The position numbers and the translations under genes were made by a program. The notes beneath the pieces were generated by a model. It saw only the letters and a program-made list of their open reading frames with translations, ran no database searches and was not told the DNA's origin. A stretch of DNA of 64,000 nt from JAJDTR01 sp965220415 (lineage in GTDB: Bacteria; Poribacteria; WGA-4E; JAJDTR01): NCBI GenBank assembly GCA_965220415.1, contig OZ244829.1:6076001-6140000 (forward strand). Direction: 5' to 3'. This document shows, in pieces, positions 1 to 8,944 of the stretch; positions within the stretch are counted from its first letter, which is position 1, and every line of letters begins with the position of its first letter.

Positions 1-677
1 TGGTGATTGTTGGGTGCCATTACGACGGACACGACATATCTCAAGGAGCGCATGATCCCGCGTCCGGCATGGTTTCAGTCATTGAAGCATCGCGGGTTTT
101 ATCGCGGTATGCTTCAAATATCCTTAAGCGTACCGTGCGATTCATTGCCTTCGGTACGGAAGAGATTGGGTTAACCGGCGCATTTCGTTATGTGGCTGAC
201 CACAGAGACGAACTGGACAAGATACGCTTCATGTTCAATATGGATGCCTCGGGCGGGGAAGGTCGCAAGGGAATCGGGCTGCATCGATGGGAAAATCTCG
301 AATCTTTTTTCAAGCAAGCCGCAAAAGATATGGCTGCGGAGATTCCGATCGGACAAAAACTGAATTCCTACTCGGATCACTTCCCTTTTGTTTTGAAAGG
401 AGTTCCGTCAGGCGATATGAGCGATCCCGAAGCGCCTCCCCACGGACGAGGTTTCGGCCATACGGCGTATGACACCTTGGAGAAAGTAGAGCTGGAAAAT
501 CTTAGGAAAGCCAGTGCGGTCGGTGCACGGCTCGCACTTCGCATTGCCAACGCCGACGAATTTCCTGCTAAACGACGCACCGACAAAGCCGTTCAAAAGG
601 TTATTGACATCGACCCCGGTTTGGAGGGATACAGGGTGTCGCTTGAGTTAGCAAAATTAAAGCAAGAGGCCATCTAA
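1..677 (+). CDS. M28-family zinc peptidase, C-terminal part (runs in from the left edge)
   Basis: Open from the window edge, so the true start lies outside; the GTG at position 3 is an internal valine. The 224 visible residues carry the M28 aminopeptidase metal-binding layout: HYDGHD (about residues 6-11), DPASG (18-22, where the usual motif is DNASG), the GTEE pair (53-54), NMDASG (79-84) and a final histidine in GHTAYDT (about 153). These would hold two zinc ions and the catalytic glutamate. Family role: removal of N-terminal residues from peptides, often by secreted enzymes; location cannot be judged without the N-terminus. Ends in TAA. The next gene starts 57 bp downstream on the same strand. 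The family assignment rests on motif order and is solid; substrate unknown. Confidence 0.82.
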   Translation, partial: VIVGCHYDGHDISQGAHDPASGMVSVIEASRVLSRYASNILKRTVRFIAFGTEEIGLTGAFRYVADHRDELDKIRFMFNMDASGGEGRKGIGLHRWENLESFFKQAAKDMAAEIPIGQKLNSYSDHFPFVLKGVPSGDMSDPEAPPHGRGFGHTAYDTLEKVELENLRKASAVGARLALRIANADEFPAKRRTDKAVQKVIDIDPGLEGYRVSLELAKLKQEAI

Positions 678-734
678 TTTCCAACGGGTGGTTCGGAGCC
701 GCCTACACAAGACTCAAGGAAATATAACTATCGA

Positions 735-1592
735 ATGCGCGTATACGCTCTGTCAGATCTCCATGTCGATTACAAACGAAACATGTCGTTTCTTCAACAG
801 ATGTCCGACATTGAGTATGTAGACGATACACTCCTGCTAGCAGGAGATATTAGCGACAATCTCGACCATCTAAAGACCTGCCTTGCACATTTACGTGCGA
901 AGTTCCGGTTCGTCTTTTTTGTGCCCGGGAATCATGACCTCTGGGTACGGCGGAAGGAATGTGTTGATTCGATAGCGAAGTTCTGGCGCATTTTGGACCT
1001 CTGCCAATCGCTAAATGTGGGTATAAATCCTGCCAAGGTTGGGGACTCGGGAGATACTACCGGTGTCTGGATTGTGCCGCTTTATTCATGGTACGTAAAG
1101 CCTGAAGAGGGAGATTGCAGCTTATACGTTCCCAAGGCGGGGGATGACCCGACGCTGTCAATGTGGAGCGACAATCGCTTCACCCGGTGGCCCACCTCCA
1201 ATAACGGCGAATCGACTGCAGACTATTTCCTGCGCATAAACGAGAAACATACTCGCCGATCCTATGATGCACCGGTTATCTCCTTTAGCCACTTTCTACC
1301 TCGGACAGATCTCATTTTCAGCTCCGGGTGCGAGAAAAAAGTCGCCGGAATTCGACGCAAAGACCGGCATCCGAAGTTCAATTTCAGCCGTGTTGCCGGA
1401 TGCACCTGCCTCGAAAAGCAGATTCGACAACTCAACTCCGCAGTTCATGTGTACGGCCATCAACATCGCGATCGATTTCGACTCGTCGATGACGTACTCT
1501 ACGTCTCGCACTGCCTCGGTTACCCCCGCGATCGAATCACGGAACCGAATGGCGAGATCAACTGCGTTCCCAAATTGATATGGGAAACCTAA
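735..1592 (+). CDS. Calcineurin-like metallophosphoesterase
   Basis: A 285-residue protein with the full metallophosphoesterase signature in order: SDLH (D8, H10), AGDISDN (D38), PGNHD (N66, H67), SFSH (H186) and GHQH (H242, H244), the ligands of a two-metal phosphodiester or phosphomonoester hydrolase. No signal peptide or membrane segment, so probably cytosolic. A roughly 115-residue insert between GNHD and the third histidine contains a region rich in Trp, Ser and Asn (about 115-165) and may form the substrate lid. Substrate cannot be told from sequence; relatives act on nucleotides, phosphoproteins or DNA ends. An R1 repeat follows the stop codon. Confidence 0.85.
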   Translation: MRVYALSDLHVDYKRNMSFLQQMSDIEYVDDTLLLAGDISDNLDHLKTCLAHLRAKFRFVFFVPGNHDLWVRRKECVDSIAKFWRILDLCQSLNVGINPAKVGDSGDTTGVWIVPLYSWYVKPEEGDCSLYVPKAGDDPTLSMWSDNRFTRWPTSNNGESTADYFLRINEKHTRRSYDAPVISFSHFLPRTDLIFSSGCEKKVAGIRRKDRHPKFNFSRVAGCTCLEKQIRQLNSAVHVYGHQHRDRFRLVDDVLYVSHCLGYPRDRITEPNGEINCVPKLIWET

Positions 1593-1601
1593 GAGTAGTA
1601 G

Positions 1602-1650
1602 AATCAAACGAACGAATAGTGGGTGCGATAGAGATCTTGATAGCGACCTC
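1602..1650 (+). repeat. R1 interspersed repeat, partial copy
   Basis: Intergenic copy of the R1 family: ATCAAACGAACGAATAG, then GTGCGATAGAGATC and TTGATAGCGACC. It lies between the metallophosphoesterase and the HtrA gene and is followed by a stretch (GCATTAAACACTTA) that recurs after the R1 copy near 57178. Confidence 0.6.
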
Positions 1651-1702
1651 CTTACTGCATTAAACACTTAGCGAGTAAACCCATCAGCTATATCAGAATA
1701 GA

Positions 1703-3124
1703 ATGAAATCCATTTTGATAAAACCTCACCAAACCTGTGCCCTCCTAACTAAAATCCTGGTTGTCCTGCTTTCATTGTCGCAATTAGAACAAACGGTGGC
1801 GAGCCAATCAAAAACAGAGTTGCAAACCGATCTTGCGATTTCTCGGAGGAATGCGCTTGTCCGTGCAGTGGAGAAAGCCAGTCCCGCGGTTGTCAACATT
1901 AGCACGATTAAAACGCAACAAGTCAGAACGCGTTCACTATTTGGCGACCCCTGGACGCCTTTATTCGATTTTCCCTTCGAAATTCCACAATGGCGGGAAC
2001 TTCATGGACTCGGCTCGGGAGTAATCATCGACAAGAATGGCTATGTGCTGACAAACCAACATGTGATTGCCGGCGCCGATGAAACACGCGTCATTCTTTC
2101 GGACGGACGTGAATTTGAGGCAACCGTCGTTGGACAGGACTATCTCTCGGATCTTGCGTTATTGGAAATTGATGCGCCGAATCTCACACAAATTGAGTTT
2201 GGCGATTCAGATAACCTACTTGTTGGAGAATGGGCTATTGCAATCGGTCACCCGTTTGCGGTAACGGGCGGCGATCCGCGGCCAACCGTCACGATCGGAG
2301 TGGTTAGCGCCACTAACCGTGCTATCAAAATTGACGACAGACTGTATCAGCGGCTGATTCAGACAGACGCTTCGATTAACCCCGGCAACAGTGGGGGAGC
2401 GCTTGTGGACATGTACGGGAAACTCATCGGAATCAACGCGGCAATCCATTCGACGAGCCGCGGTTCCCAGGGCGTTGGATTTGCAATCCCGGTAAATACC
2501 GCAAAGCGGATAGTCGGACTACTTGCCTCGTATGGGGCAGTCGTACCTCCATACCTAGGCATTGAAACACAGGCATTGACGCCGGAGTTGGCTGAAAAAC
2601 TGAAGCTAGGCGATCGAATGGGGGTATTGGTGACCTCCGTGGAAAAGGGAAGCCCCGCGAAAAATGCCGGTATCAAACGCGGTGACGTGATTGAGGCAAT
2701 CGATGGACAACCGACACCCAACCTGTCGGCGTTCAATGCAATCACAAGATTGTTGGAGAAGAGCCAAACGGCTACAGGCCAGCTCATCAGAAACCGGAAT
2801 CGAGTGGATGTGACGCTCTCAATTCGCAGCCTTCAGTGGTCGTACAAAGTACCCGGTTGGGGAATCACGATTGAGCAATTGGACCGCGAAGCCGGCGAAG
2901 AGTACCAACAACGCGGCGTTCTCGTTGCCAAAATCGAGCGTCGAAGCGCTCTTAAGGAACTATTGGAGAAAAAGGACTTAATCTACAGAATAAACAACTC
3001 GAGAGTCGGCTCAATCGAAGACTTCAAGCGCAGTATCGATCAATTACAACGGCAGCAGCGAGTCACACTCTACTATGAGAGGGATGGAGAGAGATTGAGC
3101 TTGCGCAACTTAATATACCAATAG
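1703..3124 (+). CDS. HtrA/DegP-family serine protease with two PDZ domains
   Basis: A 473-residue exported protease. An N-terminal hydrophobic segment (about 12-27, ending near VAS) should send it to the periplasm. The trypsin-like domain (about 50-270) carries the catalytic triad as TNQHV (H120), SDLAL (D150) and NPGNSGGAL (S230). PDZ 1 spans about 285-370 (PPYLGIE, GSPAKNAGIKRGD) and PDZ 2 about 380-470 (RGVLVAKIERRSA). This is the architecture of DegP/DegQ quality-control proteases, which trim misfolded envelope proteins and can act as chaperones. Length matches the family. Which paralogue (degP, degQ, mucD) cannot be decided. No obvious operon partner. Confidence 0.92.
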   Translation: MKSILIKPHQTCALLTKILVVLLSLSQLEQTVASQSKTELQTDLAISRRNALVRAVEKASPAVVNISTIKTQQVRTRSLFGDPWTPLFDFPFEIPQWRELHGLGSGVIIDKNGYVLTNQHVIAGADETRVILSDGREFEATVVGQDYLSDLALLEIDAPNLTQIEFGDSDNLLVGEWAIAIGHPFAVTGGDPRPTVTIGVVSATNRAIKIDDRLYQRLIQTDASINPGNSGGALVDMYGKLIGINAAIHSTSRGSQGVGFAIPVNTAKRIVGLLASYGAVVPPYLGIETQALTPELAEKLKLGDRMGVLVTSVEKGSPAKNAGIKRGDVIEAIDGQPTPNLSAFNAITRLLEKSQTATGQLIRNRNRVDVTLSIRSLQWSYKVPGWGITIEQLDREAGEEYQQRGVLVAKIERRSALKELLEKKDLIYRINNSRVGSIEDFKRSIDQLQRQQRVTLYYERDGERLSLRNLIYQ

Positions 3125-3433
3125 GGGTTTGTACCGTAAGATTGAGGTAATAGAAAGTTTTGATCGTGGATTAGCTTAGAATCTAGATAGCCACGAGGGT
3201 GATGGCGTGCCGACTAGCGATCAATCTAGGTCCTAACCGTTCCTGCCGGATTGGCAAATCTAGAGGGCTTTCATGTATACTTTGAGTTCCGAGTCTTTCG
3301 TTTCGGAGGATTGAGACTGACGTGAAAGGAATATCTTCCAACCCTCCTCTCTTCCATCCGTCCGGTGCTACTCTTCCCGGTCGATGCGGAAGATAAACTC
3401 TTATTGAAACTAGCTTAAATATAGGTGATAAAC
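3125..3433. other. Intergenic spacer without a recognised gene
   Basis: About 310 bp between the HtrA gene and the TPR gene. Nothing coding is convincing on either strand. A degenerate relative of the spacer sequence seen near 31220 (GATGGCGTGC) occurs around 3200. The end holds the AGGTGAT ribosome-binding site for the next gene. Confidence 0.5.
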
Positions 3434-4153
3434 ATGCGCTTGCAATTGCCAACAATTATCGTGCTGTGCTTCGCCGTTATCCTTGCCATTACACTTATCT
3501 ACGACATGGGAGTAGAGGATGACGGGACGGGGGAAAGTGTAAACCTACAAAGTGCCGAATTTAAGATGATACGGACTCATGCGACCGAGGCATATACCGC
3601 TAAAGATTACGATAAGGCAATTGCGCTCTACGAAGACGCAATAACCATGCGGCCCGAAAATGCGGAAGTGCTTAACGACCTCGGCGCGACCTACTACGCA
3701 TACGGTTTGGAATATGCGGGGCCGAGTTGGCCATCATGGGATAGCGACTTGGAGGGTAAAACTGTGGCTGAAGGACTTGATGAATTACAGATGGCAATCA
3801 CACACACGGAGTCAGGTTTTATTGTGATGAATTCAGCAAGTCGAAACATGGCAAAAGCAATCGAACAAAAGGCGAAAGAACTTGGTGCAATCGGTTACAC
3901 CGAAGCTTGGGAGGAACAGGTAACGATTCGTTTGCTAATCGGCAAAACACAGCAATTTTTGATGAAAGCCGAAGATGCCTATAAGCGCGCCATCGAGCTT
4001 AAACCCACCTATAGCCCGGCATACCACAATCTTGGCTCCCTGCTTATGAAGATAGGTCAGACCGATGCAGCCGTCGATTACCTACGCCAAGCCTACGACT
4101 TGGACCCGCGCAACAAAGATCTTGAACAGTATCTTACGCAGTTCAAGAGATGA
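3434..4153 (+). CDS. Membrane-anchored TPR protein
   Basis: Start placed at ATG 3434, preceded by AGGTGAT; an in-frame GTG nine bases earlier is not needed. The 239-residue product begins with one hydrophobic segment (about residues 4-25), then a periplasmic or cytoplasmic TPR region. TPR-like units are seen at about 52-90 (AKDYDKAIALYEDAI) and 175-237 (AEDAYKRAIELKPTYSPAYH, then QTDAAVDYLRQAYDL); the middle carries an unusual insert with WPSWDSDLEG. TPRs mediate protein contacts, so it is probably a scaffold. It stops 9 bp before the next gene, a polytopic membrane protein, and the two are probably co-transcribed. No specific function can be assigned. Confidence 0.72.
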   Translation: MRLQLPTIIVLCFAVILAITLIYDMGVEDDGTGESVNLQSAEFKMIRTHATEAYTAKDYDKAIALYEDAITMRPENAEVLNDLGATYYAYGLEYAGPSWPSWDSDLEGKTVAEGLDELQMAITHTESGFIVMNSASRNMAKAIEQKAKELGAIGYTEAWEEQVTIRLLIGKTQQFLMKAEDAYKRAIELKPTYSPAYHNLGSLLMKIGQTDAAVDYLRQAYDLDPRNKDLEQYLTQFKR

Positions 4154-4162
4154 TTCGAAACT

Positions 4163-4945
4163 ATGAGCGATGATTCTCAAAGCAGCTTCCGGGAGCTTAC
4201 GGTGGGGGGCATTTTTCGTGAATCGCTTGTGCTCTACCGTGAGATGTGGGCGCAATTGCTCCGCATTGTTGCGCCATCCGCTATCATCAGCGCGATCGTA
4301 TACTTCTTCATCTTCGCCCGGCAACCTGATTTTACTGGTACACCTTCTGCCCCCGCAACTGCCCCGGCGACGCTGTCCTTTGTCGCGTTAATGCTTTTCC
4401 TCTCCTTAGCCGTAACAACACTTGGAATAACTGCAATATCGGAGCGTTTCTTGGGCGCATCGGTTACCATCAGTCGCGCATATCTGCGATTCGCCGATGT
4501 GTTTTTCCCTTTACTCGGGACTTTGGTCTTCGCATCAATTATTATCGTCGTCGGATTATTCACATTCGTCATTCCGGGGCTGGTTATATACGGTTGGTTC
4601 TGTTTGGCGCCCGCAGTGGTTACGATTGAGGGCGAAGGCGGAATCGGCGCCCTCAAGAGAAGCTACGTGATTGTCAAGGGGTACTGGAATAAGGCATTCC
4701 TTGCCGTTGTACTATTGGCAGTCCTTCAACTTATCGTTGCCTCGCTCATATATTCGATGTCTAAGATGCTCGGAGCATTTGCCGGCATCGCTGAAGTCTC
4801 CGAATTCCTATCCATCCTGTTGCCACTTCTTATCATCGAACCGTTCAAAATCGCTGCAACAACCCTGCTGTATTACGATCTCCGCATCCGCAAAGAAGGG
4901 TATACCCTCCAGACCATGGCGGACGAAATCGGAGCGCTATCTTAA
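4163..4945 (+). CDS. Polytopic membrane protein, DUF-type with glycerophosphodiesterase-membrane-domain resemblance
   Basis: A 260-residue protein with a short hydrophilic N-terminus (FRELTVGGIFRESLVLYRE), then about six hydrophobic helices (roughly 33-52, 75-95, 118-142, 143-160, 182-205, 222-240). The pattern, with a conserved-looking APAVVTIEGEGGIGALKRSY loop in the middle and a cytosolic tail, resembles the membrane domain found in glycerophosphoryl diester phosphodiesterase-associated and DUF975-like proteins, whose role is unknown. It lies 9 bp behind the TPR gene; the two may form one envelope complex. Assignment is by general pattern only. Confidence 0.6.
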   Translation: MSDDSQSSFRELTVGGIFRESLVLYREMWAQLLRIVAPSAIISAIVYFFIFARQPDFTGTPSAPATAPATLSFVALMLFLSLAVTTLGITAISERFLGASVTISRAYLRFADVFFPLLGTLVFASIIIVVGLFTFVIPGLVIYGWFCLAPAVVTIEGEGGIGALKRSYVIVKGYWNKAFLAVVLLAVLQLIVASLIYSMSKMLGAFAGIAEVSEFLSILLPLLIIEPFKIAATTLLYYDLRIRKEGYTLQTMADEIGALS

Positions 4946-5117
4946 ATGCCGGTACCGATCGACTTTCCCGTTTCCGAAACAACATACGTCGTATTGCCCA
5001 AAACGTGCAGTATTACCTATGGTGCCATTGGACAACTATCCGCGCCGACAGTAATGGCTCGCGGCTAACTTAAGAATCGCGGGTGCCGGAAGACGGCATA
5101 AAACCGACAAAATTAAG

Positions 5118-7682
5118 ATGTTTCAATTCCCTAGAAAATTCGCGGAGCGTTGGGGTGTTAGGCTGAAAGCGGGAGGGTACAGAAAGGAAAAGCGGCTCCT
5201 GCTCGAAAGTCTCAAGGAGCATTTTCAACGAGATTTCCTTAACGCTTCCGATTTCTATCGCGCACGGTGTACAGACCACATAGCCGCCGAGGAATATGAG
5301 ACAGAAAAAACGGATTTTGTGCGTGAATGGGTTACACACTTGTTGGGCGACAGTCCGGACCCCGAACAGGCGGCGACAATCGGTGCCGTTGATGGAGATG
5401 TGCAAGTCATTGCGCGTGCGGGAAGTGGCAAAACCACTACGCTGGTCAACCGCGCTCTGTTCCTACAGCAACACTGCGGCGTATCGCCGGACGAGATATT
5501 GCTTCTCGCCTTCAACCGAAAAGCGGCTGAGGAGATTCGAGATCGGCTCTTCACGTACCTACAGGGTTCCATTCCTCACGTTATGACCTTCCATGCCCTA
5601 GCCTATGCGTTGACTCACCCTAAAGAGATAATTGTTGACGAACCTGGCGGAGAGCGGAACCAAGAGCGCGCCCTGCAAGACGAGATTGACCAATATCTGC
5701 GGGAATCGGAGGACGTCGACAAGATCCGGCCACTGATGACGGCGCACTTCAAATCCGACTGGGGACGCATCGTTTCTGGCGGCTACAATAAACCTCCTGA
5801 AGAGATGATGCGTTTTCGTCGGTCATTGCCTCATGAAACACTTGATGGGAAGTACGTGAAATCGTCAGGAGAAAAAGTCATCGCCAACTTCCTGGTTGAG
5901 CACGGCATCGGCTACCAATATGAGCGGAATTTCTGGTGGAACGATGTCAATTATCGCCCCGACTTTACCATCTTCACCGGAGACGACCGTGGCGTAGTCA
6001 TCGAATACCTCGGACTTGGAAGAGCACTCGACAACGAGGCCGTATCCGAGGAAAAACGTAGTCACTGGCACGACAAGCCCGATTGGGAGTTGTTAGAGTT
6101 CTTGCCTCAAGACCTCGAAGACGACGGAGAGGAAAAGTTTTGCGCTCTACTGAAACAACAACTTGAATCCTGTGGTATTTCGTGCGATCGACTCAGCGAG
6201 GAAGAATTATGGAATCTGATTAAAGACCGTGCCATAGATCGTTTCACGAGAGTCGTAAAGCGCTTCATACAGCGAGGCAGAAAACTCTCCTTGATGCCGG
6301 AAGAGCTTTCAGAGATGGTAAATAACCACGAATGTGTGAGCGAGGTGGAGCGGCAATTCTTAGATGTTGCACAGGGATTCTATGCCTCTTATCTCCAGCG
6401 CATCACATTGACTGGGATGCTGGATTTCGACGGACTCCTCCAAGAAGCCGCGAAACAGATCGAAAACGGCGGCACCGTATTTCGACGGAAATCCGGTAAA
6501 GGCGACCTCGGGAAGATGCGTCATGTGCTTATTGACGAATATCAAGATTTCTCGGAACTCTTCCATCGTCTGATGGAGGCGGTTCGAGGGCAGAACCCTC
6601 GTGCACGCTTTTTCTGCGTTGGTGACGACTGGCAAGCCATTAACGGCTTTGCCGGATCTGACCTGCGTTTCTTCCAAAACTTCGCCCAATATTTCCCGGA
6701 TTCTCGCTCGTTGCATGTTGCAACCAATTACCGCTCCGCAAAATCAATCGTCAACGTTGGTAATGCATTGATGAAAGGCTCGGGTAAACCTGCTCGCTCG
6801 CATAAGAAAACCTCTGGACAGGTAGTGGTCGCCGACCTTGCCAACTTCAAGCCAACATTGCGAGAGGAACGGGAACACGCCGGCGATCGCTTCACTCCTG
6901 CCGTGTTACGTATAGTGAACAAGGCTCTCGCCGGCGGCAGAAGCGTTGTCCTGCTCGCCCGTAAAAATCACCTGCCGTGGTACGTCGATTATAAAGATCA
7001 GGAAGATTCATCAGTCAAAAGCGGCCTCGACCGCTTTCTTGCAATGGTACGCGCTCATCTGCCTGAAGTACACAAGGGAAAAATCACCGCATCGACGGTG
7101 CATAGCTACAAGGGGCTCGAACAAGATGTCGTTATCCTGCTTGACGCTGTACCGCACTGTTTTCCATTACTGCATTCCGAGTTGATTTTTACCCGCATTT
7201 TCGGCGACAATCTTGAGACGGTCACTGCCGAAGAGCGTCGTCTTTTTTATGTGGCTTTGACCCGAGCAGTCGAAGATCTGTTTATTCTGACAGAAACAGG
7301 GGATGTCTCTCCATTTCTTGAGGATTTGAAAAAGAACATGAGGCTTCCTACGCTCAATTGGTCGAATTATCCTCCATTAGGGGGAGAAACAAAGTATTTT
7401 TCTATTCGGGTAGGCAATCAATACGGACGTGGTTCTAAGCCCACGACGACAATCAGAGACTTGCTTAAAGCCGACGGATACGGTTGGGACAAGGAATCAA
7501 AGACGTGGTATATTCTGCATCCGGCGCAGGGGTTTTCCGTAAAGGATTTCGCTAATCGGACTAGCTGGAGTGATTCTGCTGTTGGAATTGAAGTGCGGTT
7601 CTGTGACGATGTGGACAACGAAGTCGCTATATACAATGTCGATCACGGAAAATGGCAGCATATTAGTGGTAGCATTCCGTAA
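5118..7682 (+). CDS. UvrD/Rep-family superfamily 1 helicase with PD-(D/E)XK-like insert
   Basis: 854 residues. Superfamily 1A motifs appear in order: Q-motif region DPEQAATIG (about 81-89), Walker A ARAGSGKTT (99-107), LAFNRKAAEEI (130-140), TFHALA (157-162), motif II LIDEYQD (473-477), CVGDDWQAINGFAGSD, NYRS, HSYKGLEQD, and motif VI LFYVALTRA. Between motifs Ib and II, about residues 250-300 read GEKVIANFL, then YRPDFTIF, then VVIEYLG, giving E252, D282 and E296. This is the acid pattern of a PD-(D/E)XK nuclease fold, known as an insert in some UvrD-like helicases. The C-terminal 110 residues form an extra domain with DGYGWDKESKTWYI. Predicted job: ATP-driven DNA unwinding in repair, possibly with cleavage. 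No defence partner adjoins it. Confidence 0.88.
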   Translation: MFQFPRKFAERWGVRLKAGGYRKEKRLLLESLKEHFQRDFLNASDFYRARCTDHIAAEEYETEKTDFVREWVTHLLGDSPDPEQAATIGAVDGDVQVIARAGSGKTTTLVNRALFLQQHCGVSPDEILLLAFNRKAAEEIRDRLFTYLQGSIPHVMTFHALAYALTHPKEIIVDEPGGERNQERALQDEIDQYLRESEDVDKIRPLMTAHFKSDWGRIVSGGYNKPPEEMMRFRRSLPHETLDGKYVKSSGEKVIANFLVEHGIGYQYERNFWWNDVNYRPDFTIFTGDDRGVVIEYLGLGRALDNEAVSEEKRSHWHDKPDWELLEFLPQDLEDDGEEKFCALLKQQLESCGISCDRLSEEELWNLIKDRAIDRFTRVVKRFIQRGRKLSLMPEELSEMVNNHECVSEVERQFLDVAQGFYASYLQRITLTGMLDFDGLLQEAAKQIENGGTVFRRKSGKGDLGKMRHVLIDEYQDFSELFHRLMEAVRGQNPRARFFCVGDDWQAINGFAGSDLRFFQNFAQYFPDSRSLHVATNYRSAKSIVNVGNALMKGSGKPARSHKKTSGQVVVADLANFKPTLREEREHAGDRFTPAVLRIVNKALAGGRSVVLLARKNHLPWYVDYKDQEDSSVKSGLDRFLAMVRAHLPEVHKGKITASTVHSYKGLEQDVVILLDAVPHCFPLLHSELIFTRIFGDNLETVTAEERRLFYVALTRAVEDLFILTETGDVSPFLEDLKKNMRLPTLNWSNYPPLGGETKYFSIRVGNQYGRGSKPTTTIRDLLKADGYGWDKESKTWYILHPAQGFSVKDFANRTSWSDSAVGIEVRFCDDVDNEVAIYNVDHGKWQHISGSIP

Positions 7683-7687
7683 ATCTA

Positions 7688-7718
7688 CGTACATTTGTAG
7701 GGTGGGCACCGCCCACCA
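7688..7718. repeat. Palindromic GTAGGGTGGGC repeat
   Basis: Contains GTACATTTGTAGGGTGGGC followed by ACCGCCCACC, a GC-rich hairpin. The same family recurs near 19228, 39663 and 61608, always between genes. Here it lies directly downstream of the helicase gene and could act as a transcription stop or mRNA end. Confidence 0.55.
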
Positions 7719-7882
7719 TTTCTTGTAAGGTGCAATCAACCGACTGATTAGGAAGGGCAATGGCCGATCTTGATAGCAAATTCCGTGCGAAAGAGCTCCC
7801 ACAAGTGCACAACGAGTCACGGAAGAAACATGAAAACCCACTCCTTAAATTGCCATATATGGCATTGAGACCTATTAACCAA

Positions 7883-8845
7883 TGGTGCTAGTTTGAAATT
7901 TGGAGGTGAATAGGCATAACACTCCATTTTGGTTTTGCTTTGGTGCAAAATAAATCATGGTCATGAGACGATTTCCTCAATTCTACCGTTAATTTGAGTA
8001 TCAGTAGTTATCAAATAACGGGAGGAAATCTAGACTCATGACCATAGAAGATTTTACCACAGAATTGTTTTGTCGTGTTGATGATAAACTCTCACAGTGC
8101 GGCAAGAATCGTAAGCATAGCCAAGCCAAACTTTATCCGTCCGAAGTAGTTACCATTGCCATGCTCTTTGCGCTCAAAGGCGTGAGCAATCGAGCCTTCT
8201 ATCGCTGGATAGCAAACAATTTCAAACATTTATTCCCAAGATTACCCCATCGCACTCGATTGATTCGCTTGTTTGATGGGCATCGACATCTTATTGACGT
8301 GTTCATGGCAGAGCCTTCGCTCATCGGTGTAATTGACACTTACGGCATTGAATTGATTCACCCACGTCGAGAAGGACGTTCTAAGCGTCAAATCGGACGC
8401 AAAGGCGTTTCCAATCAACGATGGATTGTAGGCGGAAAACTTTGCCTGCTGCACAACCATCTCGGACTTATTGTGGACTGGGACTGCGACACTGCCAATG
8501 TATATGATGGCACTGCCTTTCAACACTTGGTTGATGGGGTCAGTGACCAGATGGTTGTGTTTGCCGATGAAGGTTTTGCCAAAGTGGATTGGTTCCCTCC
8601 CAACTTGCGTCTGTGCCGACGTGGAGAGTGGAATTCTCGGATGCTGATAGAGACGATTTTATCAATGTTGACGCTCGTGTGTCATTTTAAGAAAGTCATG
8701 CATCGTCGTTGGAAATATTTCAAAACGCGAGTCGGCTTTACAATGGCTTTGTTTAATATCTTAGTGCAGTGGGATGGCTTGTCGATTGAAGATGATGGCT
8801 TTGTACCTTTATCAATCGCTCAATTCAGTCTCTAAACTAGCACCA
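7883..8845 (+). mobile_element. Insertion sequence, 963 bp, IS982-like
   Basis: Bounded by a perfect 12-bp inverted repeat TGGTGCTAGTTT (7883-7894 and the reverse complement at 8834-8845). The match extends outward to TAACCNNTGG on both sides (7876 and 8852), so the true end may be seven bases further out. No clear target duplication was found. It contains one intact transposase gene whose stop codon overlaps the right repeat, so the element looks complete. It separates the helicase from the cyclase gene. Confidence 0.85.
8038..8835 (+). CDS. DDE transposase, IS982-like
   Basis: 265 residues, preceded by a GGGAGGAAA ribosome-binding site. The N-terminus (KLYPSEVVTIAMLFALKGVS) is a helical DNA-binding region. 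The catalytic acids can be read as the aspartate of GVIDTYGIEL, the aspartate of VFADEGF and the glutamate of SRMLIETILS, with the GRKGVSNQRWIVGGKLCLL strand typical of IS982 and related IS4/IS5-superfamily enzymes. The reading frame is intact and of normal length, so the element may be active. Family assignment is tentative; DDE chemistry is not in doubt. Confidence 0.85.
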   Translation: MTIEDFTTELFCRVDDKLSQCGKNRKHSQAKLYPSEVVTIAMLFALKGVSNRAFYRWIANNFKHLFPRLPHRTRLIRLFDGHRHLIDVFMAEPSLIGVIDTYGIELIHPRREGRSKRQIGRKGVSNQRWIVGGKLCLLHNHLGLIVDWDCDTANVYDGTAFQHLVDGVSDQMVVFADEGFAKVDWFPPNLRLCRRGEWNSRMLIETILSMLTLVCHFKKVMHRRWKYFKTRVGFTMALFNILVQWDGLSIEDDGFVPLSIAQFSL

Positions 8846-8887
8846 AAGGTTATTATTCCATTAAGCCCTTTGGGTTTTACTAACCAC

Positions 8888-8921
8888 CAAGTGAGTGAAT
8901 AGCGAATGCGGTAGAGATCCA
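8888..8921 (+). repeat. R1 interspersed repeat, short copy
   Basis: AAGTGAGTGAATAGCGAATG followed by CGGTAGAGATCC, a single-unit R1 copy in the 99-bp gap between the insertion sequence and the cyclase gene. It lies just outside the insertion sequence. Confidence 0.55.
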
Positions 8922-8944
8922 CTAGCCACTAAACACTGCCTCTC

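Noticed and set aside
3183..3455. 90-codon minus-strand frame in the HtrA-TPR spacer
   Set aside because: No ribosome-binding site and low-complexity composition; overlaps the start of the TPR gene.
4234..4656. 140-codon minus-strand frame opposite the membrane protein
   Set aside because: Shadow of a gene with clear helices and a good start; no motif.
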